Positions 23,041-34,329 of a DNA stretch of 64,000 bases are shown here, one piece after another (position 1 is the stretch's first letter; every line of letters begins with the position of its first letter). The notes below the pieces were generated by a model. That model did no database searches and was not told the origin of the DNA. It was given only the letters and a program-made list of their open reading frames with translations. The stretch lies in contig NW_024881600.1 in NCBI RefSeq assembly GCF_019059575.1, positions 868,001 to 932,000 of the forward strand. The letters are read 5' to 3'. The DNA comes from Amphibalanus amphitrite. Taxonomy: Eukaryota; Arthropoda; Thecostraca; Balanomorpha; Balanidae. Position numbers and translations under genes: made by a program.

Positions 23041-23061
23041 GAGCATACAAACACAAGTCCT

Positions 23062-23160
23062 TAATCCTCGCCCGTATTGGTGTTTTGAAAGCCGCGGATG
23101 TATGGGGGGAGGGGGGGGGGGGGTCCGTTGGACACCCCCTTGTCGTTCTGTCCCTGATCA
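23062..23160. repeat. Solo left end of a TTAACCCTCGC-family MITE
   Basis: TTAATCCTCGCCCGTATTGG, then a G-run, GTCCGTTGGAC and a C-run, as in the copy at 35,544. The match ends after about 100 bp and ordinary sequence follows to 23,437. Confidence 0.65.
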
Positions 23161-23437
23161 AGTCCCTTGGCCCTTGGTTCCTTGGCAATTTCTCGTTATT
23201 ACTTTACGATCATGATGAATATATTTGTTACATTGATCTTTCTCGTACGACCAATAACGTACTCGTATTACAAAATGGATGTCACCATCAAGTTATACGC
23301 CAAAATGTGGGTACCCATAAAACATATGTCATATTCCATGACAGCCAACTTTGATTTTCGAGGATTTGCTCTTTCCTGGTTGACCTAACCTGACCTGACA
23401 TTGACCTTGACCTGGCCTATGCTTAAGTGATCCCTGC

Positions 23438-24584
23438 TTAACCCGCGCCCCGTACGGGGGCCGAAACGGCCCCCTCCCTTTCCTTTTCCGTCGATATCTC
23501 CTGAACGGCTCGAAATATCGCCAATTAACTTTCAGGACCCCTCCGGGCATCAATTTTACACATTGTGACCGCAATGTTTCCAGAAGCTATAATAAGTTGG
23601 CCACAAATGACGTCAGAATGACGTCATGTTCTGCCATTTTCGACCGAAAAAAGACCTTCGCGAGAAGAGCTGTCAGGCCTACATACAGCTTGGAAGATAC
23701 AGAAAAATGATCAAGACCTAGAAGGTGTAGAATCAACAGGGCTACAAAACTGCTACCTCGGATTTTAAAGTTTTTGAGTTTTAGCCCTCAAAAATAAAAA
23801 AAAATGATTTATTAGCCAAAAAATTAAAAAAAAATTTGAGTTTCGAAAAAACGGAATATATGTGATAGTACCCACCATTTTCTATCTACATACCAAATTT
23901 CAGATCGATATCTCGTTTTTTTGCCAAGTTATAGCGAAAAAAAAACGTTTAAAAATGATGACGTAAAATTTTCAAACTCAATTTTTGGCAATTCTAGACG
24001 ACTTAGGGCAAAACAAAGACCATTATTAGACTCCCCGTGACGAGCTGCATGGAATCGATACCCATTTTATGCAAAAATATCAACTCTGAAATTTGACCTA
24101 ATTTGACCTGACCTTGACCTGACCTTGACCAAAACGTGACCTAAGCTGGCCCCAAAGGCTGCCTGACCCACATAATCGCATTTGTCATGTAAAATGGACC
24201 ATAAAACATGTATCACACGACACTTTCATATTGTGACCCCCAGTGACCTGACCTCTGTGACCTGACCTGGTATCAGTGACCTCAGATAGTCAAGTATGTG
24301 TTTGACGAACAATGTACTATCGATGGTTTTCAATAACTTACCAATTTACTCGATTTCACAACACATTTCTTGAAATGTCTGTGAACGGTGAAAATCCAAC
24401 CTTTGACCTGACCTGTGACGTCATCGGTTTGACCTAGGTCAATGAAATTTGGTCACAGGATAGTTCCAGGGTGAAGCTATCGAACGCCGTTTGAATTTTG
24501 AAAATCAGCCGGTAAATTTGCGAGATCTTATGGGGGCCAAAACGCCCCCCCCCCTACGGGTGGTAGGGTCCGCCGATAGCCCTA
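23438..24584. mobile_element. TTAACCCGCGCC MITE truncated at its right end by a LINE
   Basis: The left end is TTAACCCGCGCCCCGTACGG followed by a GGGGGCCGAAACGGCCCCC hairpin. The right subterminal hairpin (GGGGGCCAAAACGCCCCC) is present near 24,533-24,550, but the terminal GCGGGTTAA is missing where the LINE tail begins. The interior has AGGTCA half-sites and TGACGTCA-like sites. Its missing end was not found beyond the LINE's 5' side. Confidence 0.7.
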
Positions 24585-24610
24585 CAACAACAACAACAAC
24601 AACAACAAAA
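24585..24610 (-). repeat. (GTT)n 3' tail of the LINE
   Basis: Plus strand reads (CAA)n, about eight units, directly abutting the truncated MITE. A short tandem tail in place of poly(A) is typical of CR1/L2/I-type LINEs. Confidence 0.85.
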
Positions 24611-24820
24611 CACATTTATTAGACATAAAATGGAAATAAGTAAATAGTCCAGGTGGTGGTGCAAAAGCTGATGCTTAAATCGAGGCACCACCACCTGGTA
24701 ACGTAAACAGAATAAATGAATATGGTACAATCCAGGGCCGCGGAGAGTCAGGTCGGCTGCCGCGACAGGTTGTATTGATAAGCGGTGATAGCGGGCCGGC
24801 GCCAGTCCACCGAGACGGGG

Positions 24821-25575
24821 CTATATCAGTCTGGAGGTGTTTTTGAGGAAGGATTGAAAGGCAAGGAGAACCTGAGGTGCGTTTTGCTTTGTCGTGTTGT
24901 GTCCGTGTAGAAGTGTGTCTAATTTCATGGTGTCTGATTGGTTGTTGAAATCAATGTTGAGGTGTGTGGATACTTGTGAAAATAGTGTGGACCTCGTCAG
25001 TGCGTAGTGTGGGCAGTGAAGGATGAAGTGTTTTGTGTTTTCTTGTGTGTAGCCACAGGCGCACTCGGGGCTTGTTACTTTTTGTATAGAATACTGGTGT
25101 GCGTTTAACTTGGACATCCCCAGTCTGATTTGTGTGTGCAAAGTGTTCCCAACCTTAGTTCCTAGTGCGTTGTAGTGTGGGGGCTGTGGTGTGCCGAGTA
25201 GTAGTTTAATGCTTTGTTTGAATTTTTTCATCTCTTGGCAGTTTCGTATGTGCGTAGGCAATTGGTTCCAGTGCAGGGATGTTTTGGGAATAAAGGATCT
25301 CTGGTAGCAGGATTTTGTAGTTCGCGGGACTGTGTGGTGGTTTTGATTTCTGAGATTTCGTCCTGCCGTGCGCCCTCTCTCCTCTGGGATCATGTTTGTA
25401 ATGTAGTTTGGTATGCAAGGTGTATTGTCTATGATCTTTTTGTATAGAAAAAGCCTGTGGATTTTTCGTCTCGTCTTCAAACTGTCCCAACCGAGTTCGT
25501 CTCTAAGTTTGTCTGTGGATGTCCGATGTAGTGTGTTCGTCACGAGTCTAGCGGATCTGTTTTGTAGTCTTTCCA
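24821..25575 (-). pseudogene. LINE ORF2 C-terminal domain
   Basis: About 250 codons beginning in ERLQNRSARLVT and ending in FLKNTSRLI. It carries the cysteine-histidine motif CACGYT...HFILHC (CX1CX8HX4C), found at the C-terminus of CR1, L2 and Jockey-like ORF2 proteins and thought to bind nucleic acid. It lacks its own start: it is the continuation of the RT frame at 31,461, cut off by the foldback insertion. The reading frame itself is intact to the stop at 24,821. Confidence 0.88.
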
Positions 25576-25594
25576 TGTCCGTCAAGACAGCCCA

Positions 25595-26464
25595 TATTCA
25601 GCCCAGATTCAGCCCATATTCAGCCCAGATTCAGCCCGGATTCAGCCCAGATTCGGGACACCTCCGATCAAGCTGAAACTCGCACACAATGTAGGCCATG
25701 ACATGCCCAATCCACAGTCCAAGTCATTCGGTGGCACTCCCAGCCGTTTGACCTACAGAGGTCAGCAAAGGTCACGTGGCCCAAATTTGCACAGCAGATT
25801 GTGGCCCACCCAGTAGAGCTAGAGCGCTAAAAATGGCACCAATCGACTCGCAAGCATCTAATCTTACTTTCCCAACACTCATTTGACCTCTCAAGGTCAT
25901 GCGATGACCTAAGGTCATTTGTGGGCTATGTCGAAAATACAGTTGCACAGCAGTTTTCGAGTAGATGGATTGACCGAAATCAAAATCAGAGCACATCATC
26001 GGGTAGCCCATAGGCCGTAGTAACTTTCCTTCAAAACCGCTTTTCGATATGTGACCCCGTTTGACCTCTGCAGGTCAAAATGTGCAAATAATCGACACTC
26101 AATACGTCGCAGCCCGGATTCAGCCCAGATTCGGGACACCTCCGATCAAGCTGAAACTCGCACACAATGTAGGCCATGACATGCCCAATCCACAGTCCAA
26201 GTCATTTGGTGGCACTCACAGCCGTTTCACCTACAGAGGTCAGCAAAGGTCACGTGGCCCAAATTTGCACAGCACATTGTGGCCCACCCAGTAGAGCTAG
26301 AGCGCTAAAAATGGCACCAATCGACCTGCCAGCATCTAATCTTACTTTCCCAACACTCATTTGACCTCTCAAGGTCATGCGATGACCTAAGGTCATTTGT
26401 GGGCTATGTCGAAAATACACTTGCACAGCAGTTTTCGAGTAGATGGATTGACCGAATTCCAAAT
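25595..26464 (-). repeat. 478-bp tandem satellite, inverted left arm
   Basis: Under two units of the same 478-bp repeat in the opposite orientation. Two corresponding points at 25,772 and 26,250 are 478 bp apart. The junction with the right arm, near 26,464, is abrupt (ccgaattccaaatc then tgggtgggcc), with no spacer. Confidence 0.93.
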
Positions 26465-29400
26465 CTGGGTGGGCCACAATCTGCTGTGCAAATTTGGGCC
26501 ACGTGACCTTTGCTGACCTCTGTAGGTCAAACGGCTGGGAGTGCCACCGAATGACTTGGACTGTGGATTGGGCATGTCATGGCCTACATTGTGTTTGAGT
26601 TTCAGCTCGATCGGAGGTGTCCCGAATCTGGGCTGAATCCGGGCTGCGACGTATTGAGTGTCGATTATTTGCACATTTTGACCTGCAGAGGTCAAACGGG
26701 GTCACATATCGAAAAGCGGTTTTCGAGGAAAGTTACTACGGCCTATGGGCTACCCGATGATATGCTCTGATTTGGAATTCGGTCAATCCATCTACTCGAA
26801 AACTGCTGTGCAAGTGTATTTTCGACATAGCCCACAAATGAACTTAGGTCATCGCATGACCTTGAGAGGTCAAATGAGTGTTGGGAAAGTAAGATTAGAT
26901 GCTGGCGAGACGATTGGTGCCATATTTAGCGCTCTAGCTCTACTGGGTGGGCCACAATCTGCTGTGCAAATTTGGGCCACGTTACCTTTGCTGACCTCTG
27001 TAGGTCAAACGGCTGGGAGTGCCACCGAATGACTTGGATTGTGTATTGGGCATGTCATGGCCTACATTGTGTGCGAGTTTCAGCTTGATCGAAGGTGTCC
27101 CGAATCTGGGCTGAATCCGGGCTGCGACGTATTGAGTGTCGATTATTTGCACATTTTGACCTGCAGAGGTCAAACGGGGTCACATATCAAAAAGCGGTTT
27201 TGAAGGAAAGTTACTACGGCCTATGGGCTACCCGATGATGTGCTTTGATTTGGAATTCGGTCATTCCATCTACTCGAAAACTGCTGTGCAAGTGTATTTT
27301 CGACATAGCCCACAAATGACCTTAAGTCATCGCATGACCTTGAGAGGTCAAATGAGTGTTGGGAAAGTAAGATTAGATGCTGGCGAGTCGTTTGGTGCCA
27401 TTTTTAGCGCTCTAGCTCTACTGGGTGGGCCACAATCTGCTGTGCAAATTTGGGCCACGTGACCTTTGCTGACCTCTGTAGGTCAAACGGCTGGGAGTGC
27501 CACCGAATGACTTGGACTGTGGATTGGGCATGTCATGGCCTACATTGTGTGCGAGTTTCAGCTTGATCGGAGGTGTCCCGAATCTGGGCTGAATCCGGGC
27601 TGCGACGTATTGAGTGTCGATTATTTGCACATTTTGACCTGCAGAGGTCAAACGGGGTCACATATCGAAAAGCGGTTTTCATGGAAAGTTACTACGGCCT
27701 ATGGGCTACCCGATGATGTGCTCTGATTTGGAATTCGGTCAATCCATCTACTCGAAAACTGCTGTGCAAGTGTATTTTCGACATAGCCCACAAATGACCT
27801 TAGGTCATCGCATGACCTTGAGAGGTCAAATGAGTGTTGGGAAAGTAAGATTAGATGCTGGCGAGTCGATTGGTGCCATTTTTAGCGCTCTAGCTCTACT
27901 GGGTGGGCCACAATCTGCTGTGCAAATTTGGGCCACGTGACCTTTGCTGACCTCTGTAGGTCAAACGGCTGGGAGTGCCACCGAATGACTTTTACTGTGG
28001 ATTGGGCATGTCATGGCCTACATTGTGTGCGAGTTTCAGCTTAATCGAAGGTGTCCCGAATCTGGGCTGAATCCGGGCTGCAACGTTTTGAGTGTCGATT
28101 ATTTGCACATTTTGACCTGCAGAGGTCAAACGGGGTCACATATCGAAAAGCGGTTTTCAAGGAAAGTTACTATGGTCTATGGGCTACCCGATGATGTGCT
28201 TTGATTTGGAATTCGGTCAATCCATCTACTCGAAAACTGCTGTGCAAGTGTATTTTCGACATAGCCCACAAATGACCTTAGGTCATCGCATGACCTTGAG
28301 AGGTCAAATGAGTGTTGGGAAAGTAAGATTAGATGCTGGCGAGTCGATTGGTGCCATTTTTAGCGCTCTAGCTCTACTGGGTGGGCCACAATCTGCTGTG
28401 CAAATTTGGGCCACGTGACCTTTGCTGACCTCTGTAGGTCAAACGGCTGGAAGTGCCACCGAATGACTTGGACTGTGGATTGGGCATGTCATGGCCTACA
28501 TTGTGTGCGAGTTTCAGCTTGATCGGAGGTGTCCCGAATCTGGGCTGAATCCGGGCTGCGACGTATTGAGTGTCGATTATTTGCACATTTTGACCTGCAG
28601 AGGTCAAACGGGGTCACATATCGAAAAGCAGTTTTCATGGAAAGTTACTACGGCCTATGGGCTACCCGATGTTGTGCTCTGATTTGGAATTCGGTCAATC
28701 CATCTACTCGAAAACTGCTGTGCAAGTGTATTTTCGACATAGCCCACAAATGACCTTAGGTCATCGCATGACCTTGAGAGGTCAAATGAGTGTTGGGAAA
28801 GTAAGATTTGATGCTAGCGAGTCGATTGGTGCCATTTTTAGCGCTCTAGCTCTTTTGGGTGGGCCACAATCTGCTGTGCAAATTTAGGCCACGTGACCTT
28901 TGCTGACCTCTGTAGGTCAAACGGCTGGAAGTGCCACCGAATGACTTGGACTGTGGATTGGGCATGTCATGGCCTACATTGTGTGCGAGTTTCACCTTGA
29001 TCGAAGGTGTCCCGAATCTGGGCTGAATCCGGGCTGCGACGTATTGAGTGTCGATTATTTGCACATTTTGACCTGCAGAGGTCAAACGGGGTCACATATC
29101 GAAAAGCGGTTTTGAAGGAAAGTTACTATGGCCTATGGGCTACCCGATGATGTGCTTTGATTTTGAATTTGGTCAATCCATCTACTCGAAAACTGCTGTG
29201 CAAGTGTATTTTCGACATAGCCCACAAATGACCTTAGGTCATCGCATGACCTTGAGAGGTCAAATGAGTGTTGGGAAAGTAAGATTAGATGCTGGCGAGT
29301 CGATTGGTGCCATTTTTAGCGCTCTAGCTCTACTGGGTGGGCCACAATCTGCTGTGCAAATTTGGGCCACGTGACCTTTGCTGACCTCTGTAGGTCAAAC

Positions 29401-31440
29401 GGCTGGGAGTGCCACCGAATTACTTGGACTGTGGATTGGGCATGTCATGGCCTACATTGTGTGCGAGTTTCAGCTTGATCGAAGGTGTCCCGAATCTGGG
29501 CTGAATCCGGGCTGAGACGTATTGAGTGTCGATTATTTGCACATTTTGACCTGCAGAGGTCAAACGGGGTCACATATCGAAAAGCGGTTTTCATGGAAAG
29601 TTAATACGGCCTATGGGATACCCGATGAGGTGCTCTGATTTGGAATTCGGTCAATCCATCTACTCGAAAACTGCTGTGCAAGTGTATTTTCGACATAGCC
29701 CACAAATGACCTTAGGTCATCGCATGACCTTGAGAGGTCAAATGAGTAATGGGAAAGTAAGATTAGATGCTGGCGAGTCGATTGGTGCCATTTTTAGCGC
29801 TCTAGCTCTACTGGGTGGGCCACAATGTGCTGTGCAAATTTGGGCCACGTGACCTTTGCTGACCTCTGTAGGTCAAACGGCTGGAAGTGCCACCAAATGA
29901 CTTGGACTGTGGATTGGGCATGTCATGGCCTACATTGTGTGCGAGTTTCAGCTTGATCGAAGGTGTCCCGAATCTGGGCTGAATCCGGGCTGCGACGTAT
30001 TTAGTGTCGATTATTTGCACATTTTGACCTGCAGAGGTCAAACGGGGTCACATATCGAAAAGCGGTTTTGAAGGAAAGTTACTACGGCCTATGGGCTACC
30101 CGATGATGTGCTTTGATTTGGAATTTGGTCAATCCATCTACTCGAAAACTGCTGTGCAAGTGTATTTTCGACATAGCCCACAAATGACCTTAGGTCATCG
30201 CATGACCTTGAGAGGTCAAATGAGTGTTGGGAAAGTAAGATTAGATGCTGGCAGGTCGATTGGTGCCATTTTTAGCGCTCTAGCTCTACTGGGTGGGCCA
30301 CAATGTGCTGTGCAAATTTGGGCCACGTGACCTTTGCTGACCTCTGTAGGTGAAACGGCTGTGAGTGCCACCAAATGACTTGGACTGTGGATTGGGCATG
30401 TCATGGCCTACATTGTGTGCGAGTTTCAGCTTGATCGGAGGTGTCCCGAATCTGGGCTGAATCCGGGCTGCGACGTATTGGGTGTTGATTATTTGCACAT
30501 TTTGACCTGCAGAGGTCAAACGGGGTCACATATCGAAAAGCGGTTTTGAAGGCAAGTTACTACGGCCTATGGGCTACCCGATGATGTGCTCTGATTTTGA
30601 TTTCGGTCAATCCATCTACTCGAAAACTGCTGTGCAACTGTATTTTCGACATAGCCCACAAATGACCTTAGGTCATCGCATGACCTTGAGAGGTCAAATG
30701 AGTGTTGGGAAAGTAAGATTAGATGCTTGCGAGTCGATTGGTGCCATTTTTAGCGCTCTAGCTCTACTGGGTGGGCCACAATCTGCTGTGCAAATTTGGG
30801 CCACGTGACCTTTGCTGACCTCTGTAGGTCAAACGGCTGGGAGTGCCACCGAATGACTTGGACTGTGGATTGGGCATGTCATGGCCTACATTGTGTGCGA
30901 GTTTCAGCTTGATCGGAGGTGTCCCGAATCTGGGCTGAATCCGGGCTGCGACGTATTGAGTGTCGATTATTTGCACATTTTGACCTGCAGAGGTCAAACG
31001 GGGTCACATATCGAAAAGCGGTTTTGAAGGAAAGTTACTACGGCCTATGGGCTACCCGATGATGTGCTCTGATTTGGAATTCGGTCAATCCATCTACTCG
31101 AAAACTGCTGTGCAAGTGTATTTTCGACATAGCCCACAAATGACCTTAGGTCATCGCATGACCTTGAGAGGTCAAATGAGTGTTGGGAAAGTAAGATTAG
31201 ATGCTGGCGAGTCGATTGTTGCCATTTTTAGCGCTCTAGCTCTACTGGGTGGGCCACAATCTGCTGTGCAAATTTGGGCCACGTGACCTTTGCTGACCTC
31301 TGTAGGTCAAACGGCTGGGAGTGCCACCGAATGACTTTTACTGTGGATTGGGCATGTCATGGCCTACATTGTGTGCGAGTTTCAGCTTGATCGGAGGTGT
31401 CCCGAATCTGGGCTGAATACGGGCTGAATCTGGGCTGAAT
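26465..31440 (+). repeat. 478-bp tandem satellite, right arm
   Basis: About 10.4 head-to-tail copies, 478 bp each, with only scattered substitutions. Each unit carries four short GGTCA inverted pairs (GACCTCTGTAGGTC, GACCTGCAGAGGTC, GACCTTAGGTC and GACCTTGAGAGGTC). Each also has a recurrent 79-codon open frame, which lacks protein-like conservation cues and ends at each unit's 'WAT' stop, so I do not call it a gene. Confidence 0.95.
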
Positions 31441-31460
31441 ATGGGCTGTCTTGATCAACA

Positions 31461-33141
31461 TAGTCTTTCCAGTCTTAATTCGTCGTGTGCAGTGATGTGT
31501 CCGTCGTAAATGCAGTCACAATAGTCGAAGTATGGTCGCACGTAGGTCTTGTATATGGTGTTTAGTGTCTGTCGTGGAAGGAATTTCGCAATTGGGTAGA
31601 GGGGGCTGAGGGCGATGTTTATTTTTTGAATGATTGTGGTAACGTGGGTCTTGAAACGCAGGTCTTCTGATAGAGATAATCCCAGATGCTTATGAGTGTC
31701 CGTTTTTGATATTAGTTGCCCATTGAATTGAAGTTGAGGTAAAGTATAGTTATTTCTTGTGCTGAATGTCTGAGTTATGGTTTTTGATGAACTAAAAGTA
31801 ATGGCCCATTGCTGTGCGTACTGCTCAATTGTGTTAAGGTCTTCTTGAAGTGAAAGTTGTGCTTGTGTCATGTTGTCGGGTGTGTATGATGCGTATAATG
31901 ATATGTCGTCAGCGTAAAATAGGGCGGTGTTTTTCAGTTGTCCAGGGAGTCCGTCAAGGTACAGGAGGGCAAGAAGTGGACCTAAAATTGAGCCTTGCGG
32001 GCATCCGGAGTTTAAAGTCATTGTCGTTGAGTATGAGTTCCCTATTCTTACTTTCTGTCTTCGGTCAGTTAGGTATGATTTCAGCCAGTCGAGAAGAGAG
32101 CCAGTGATAGAGAAGTCGTTTTCGCACTTGAACAGGAGACCTTTATGCCAAATCTTGTCGAAATATTTTGTCACGTCTAAGTAAACAGCAGTAAAGTCTT
32201 GTCCTTTGTCCAGTGATTTGTAGAGGCTGTCAGTCATGTAGGCTAGTTGTAGTTGCGTGCTGTGGTGAGGCCTGTACCCGCTTTGATTGTCAGAAAGAGG
32301 CGAATTTTCGATGAGGTGGTCGTAAATATGTTTGAATATGATTTTTTCTAAAATTTTAGAGCAGCAACATAGAAGGCTAATGGGTCTGTAATTCTGTGGG
32401 TCAGCTGCCGATCCTTTACGTTTGAAAATTGGTGTGACATTGGCTTCCTTCCAAAGATTAGGAAATTTTGAAGTTCTGAGAGACATATTAAATAATTTTG
32501 CTAATGGTTCTGCTATGAGAATTGCTATCATTTTTAATATTTTCGTGGGGAGTTGATCAGGGCTAGTAGATTTGTGTGGGTCGAGAGAATTTAATGCTGA
32601 CAGTACCTCTTGTTCGGTTACGGTTATTTCGTTTAGTTCGGGTACAGGCCTGGTTCTCGTGTTTTGAGGTGGAAGCGTAGGTGTGTTGTGTAGTTGTGTC
32701 TGTGCGACAAAGTGTCTATTAAGGATGGTGGCTTTTTCGCCATCATCTGTCGCTACTTGTCCATTGTGTGTCTCTAGTGGAGGTATTTGTGTGCATGGCC
32801 TTGGTCGAATAGCTTGTTTAAGAATTTTGTGGTACTGGTGTGGATTGTGTTTTTGTGTGAGGAGCTGATTCACTTGTCGTTTGGTGTGTATGTCTTTGCA
32901 GTCTTTGTTCAGTTTGGTAACAAAATTTCTCTGAAGTCGCCAGGCTTCCCAGTCACAGCTCGAGTTCGTTCCTTTTGCGATTTTAAAAAGTTTGTCTCGT
33001 TTTTTCATGTGATGTTTCAAATGTCTTGTTATCCAGGGTTTATCGCCGGGTTTAGCGTGAATAATTTTTGTAGGAATTGTCTCACGGGCGGCTTCCAAAA
33101 TTGCTTGTGTGAATTTTTCGGTGGCGGTGTCTATGTCATTG
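31461..33141 (-). pseudogene. LINE reverse transcriptase domain
   Basis: About 560 codons. RT blocks in order: TPIFKRKGS and NYRPISLL (finger), SGYRPHHSTQLQL, VYLDVTKYFDKIWH, GCPQGSILGPLLALLYLDGL, and the active-site FYADDISLYA with YADD at 31,905-31,916. Thumb HKHLGLSLSEDLRFKTH and TYVRPYFDYCDCIYDG follow. Upstream it joins the endonuclease frame through the TTAA site of the MITE at 33,142. Downstream it runs into a stop created by the foldback element just after ERL. Both catalytic aspartates are retained. The element is cis-inactive because of the insertions; activity before them is plausible but the upstream stops argue for earlier decay. Confidence 0.93.
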
Positions 33142-34329
33142 TTAACCCGCGCCCCGCTGGGGGGGGGGGCAGAATCTGCCCCCTCCCGTTTTTCGCCAAT
33201 AACTTCTAAACGCGTTACGCCAGCGACGTCAAACTTTCAGTACCTTATCATACATCAATTTGACACGTTCCCTGAAAATTTTAACGAAATCCGTCGGAAA
33301 AATTTTTGAAAAATTGACGTTTTAGTGACGTCATGTTCGCAATTTTCGCCTCAAAAACGGCAAAATTTCAAACGCCGCTAACATCTTCATTTTTAAAGGA
33401 ATCAAGACGTAACAAAAAAGTTTATACGTGATTCTACTTTGTCTATCAAATGGCTATCTCGGTTTTTTGAAAATTTTGGATTTTGGCCCAATTTTTTTTT
33501 CAAAAAACTGACTTTTTGGGGAAAATAATTATAAATTCCAAAATTTTGAGTGTATCGTAAAAACCGGAATATATGTCAGAGAAGTGGTCTATGTGCACCT
33601 ACATACCAATTTTTAGAAGAATCGGTTCAAAAATGTGGGAGTTATTCAAAATTTTATGACGTCACGACACACAAAAATTTTGACAAATGAATTTTTTGGA
33701 AGTTCTAGACCTCGTATGGGAACAAAAATAGCACCATTCGATTCACCGTGAAAAACTGCATCAGATAGACACCTTTTTAGGCCTTAACAACCAACTTCAA
33801 AATTTGACCTCACTTGACCTGACCTTGACCTGACCTCGACCTGAAATTCATCCAGAGGTGGTCCATATCACTTATTGAGTGTGCCTATTGAATTCTATGA
33901 GTAAAATGACCCATAAAACATGTGTCGCACATGCCCTTTTCTATATTTTGTTTTTGATGACCTGACCTGACCTGACCTGACCTTGACCTTGACCTTTGAA
34001 TGACATTGTATGCAAAGAATATTGTCTTGGTAGTCTAAGAACACGTTTTGGGCAAGCAGTCTCAGTCCATTCTTCGGCAACTACGGTGCAAGGCCGATAC
34101 TGTAGAAACTTGCATTTTGTACCCTTGACCTGACCTTGACCTGACCTCTGACTTACTTAAGCAAAAAAAATTGGGCTCTTAAGATCCGCCTTGTTGAGAG
34201 CTTTCGATTGCCGTTTTCCCCGTCTTTCTACGACCATCGGTTCGGAAGTTAGACAGGGGGGGGGGCAGAATCTGCCCCCCCCCCCAGCAGGGCGCGTATG
34301 GCTGAATAGCCCAGCGGGGCGCGGGTTAA
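33142..34329. mobile_element. TTAA-flanked MITE inside the LINE
   Basis: TTAACCCGCGCCCCGCTGGG at 33,142 is the exact inverse of the sequence ending at 34,329. TTAA flanks both sides. The right edge contains a second CGCGCCCTGCTGGGG about 25 bases further in. GGGGGCAGAATCTGCCCCC-type hairpins are found inside both ends. It matches 7,779-8,948 along most of its length in reverse orientation. The interior has long GGTCA/TGACC runs (33,955-33,990). No transposase. Confidence 0.92.

Larger units (their letters stand above)
25576..31460. mobile_element. Foldback element with arms of 478-bp tandem units
   Basis: The ends are inverted: TGT-nnn-TCAAGACAGCCCATATTCAG on the left, and its inverse at 31,460. 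Each edge repeats short 'CAGCCCAGATT' and 'CAGCCCATATT' steps. The 11-bp duplication TAGTCTTTCCA flanks it at 25,565-25,575 and 31,461-31,471. The left arm, to about 26,464, is in one orientation (under 2 units). The right arm is in the other and holds about 10.4 units spaced exactly 478 bp (for example 26,745, 27,223, 27,701 and on to 31,047). No central coding loop was found. Foldback elements with tandem-repeat arms and 9-11-bp duplications are classically tied to MULE-like transposases, so that is the likely class. Confidence 0.9.

Noticed and set aside
25772..31286. Recurrent 63-79-codon frames in each 478-bp unit
   Set aside because: They repeat because the DNA repeats. Copies occur on both strands of the same unit and show no start context or known domain.
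25595..31440. CRISPR-like array
   Set aside because: The repeat period is 478 bp with no short repeats separated by unique spacers.
31455..31460. LINE RT ending naturally with the short ERLC tail
   Set aside because: The stop is supplied by the foldback element; the real C-terminal part continues at 25,575.
34157..34325. Endonuclease frame extending through a PRPAG-rich tail
   Set aside because: That part is read-through into the MITE's terminal sequence, not endonuclease.
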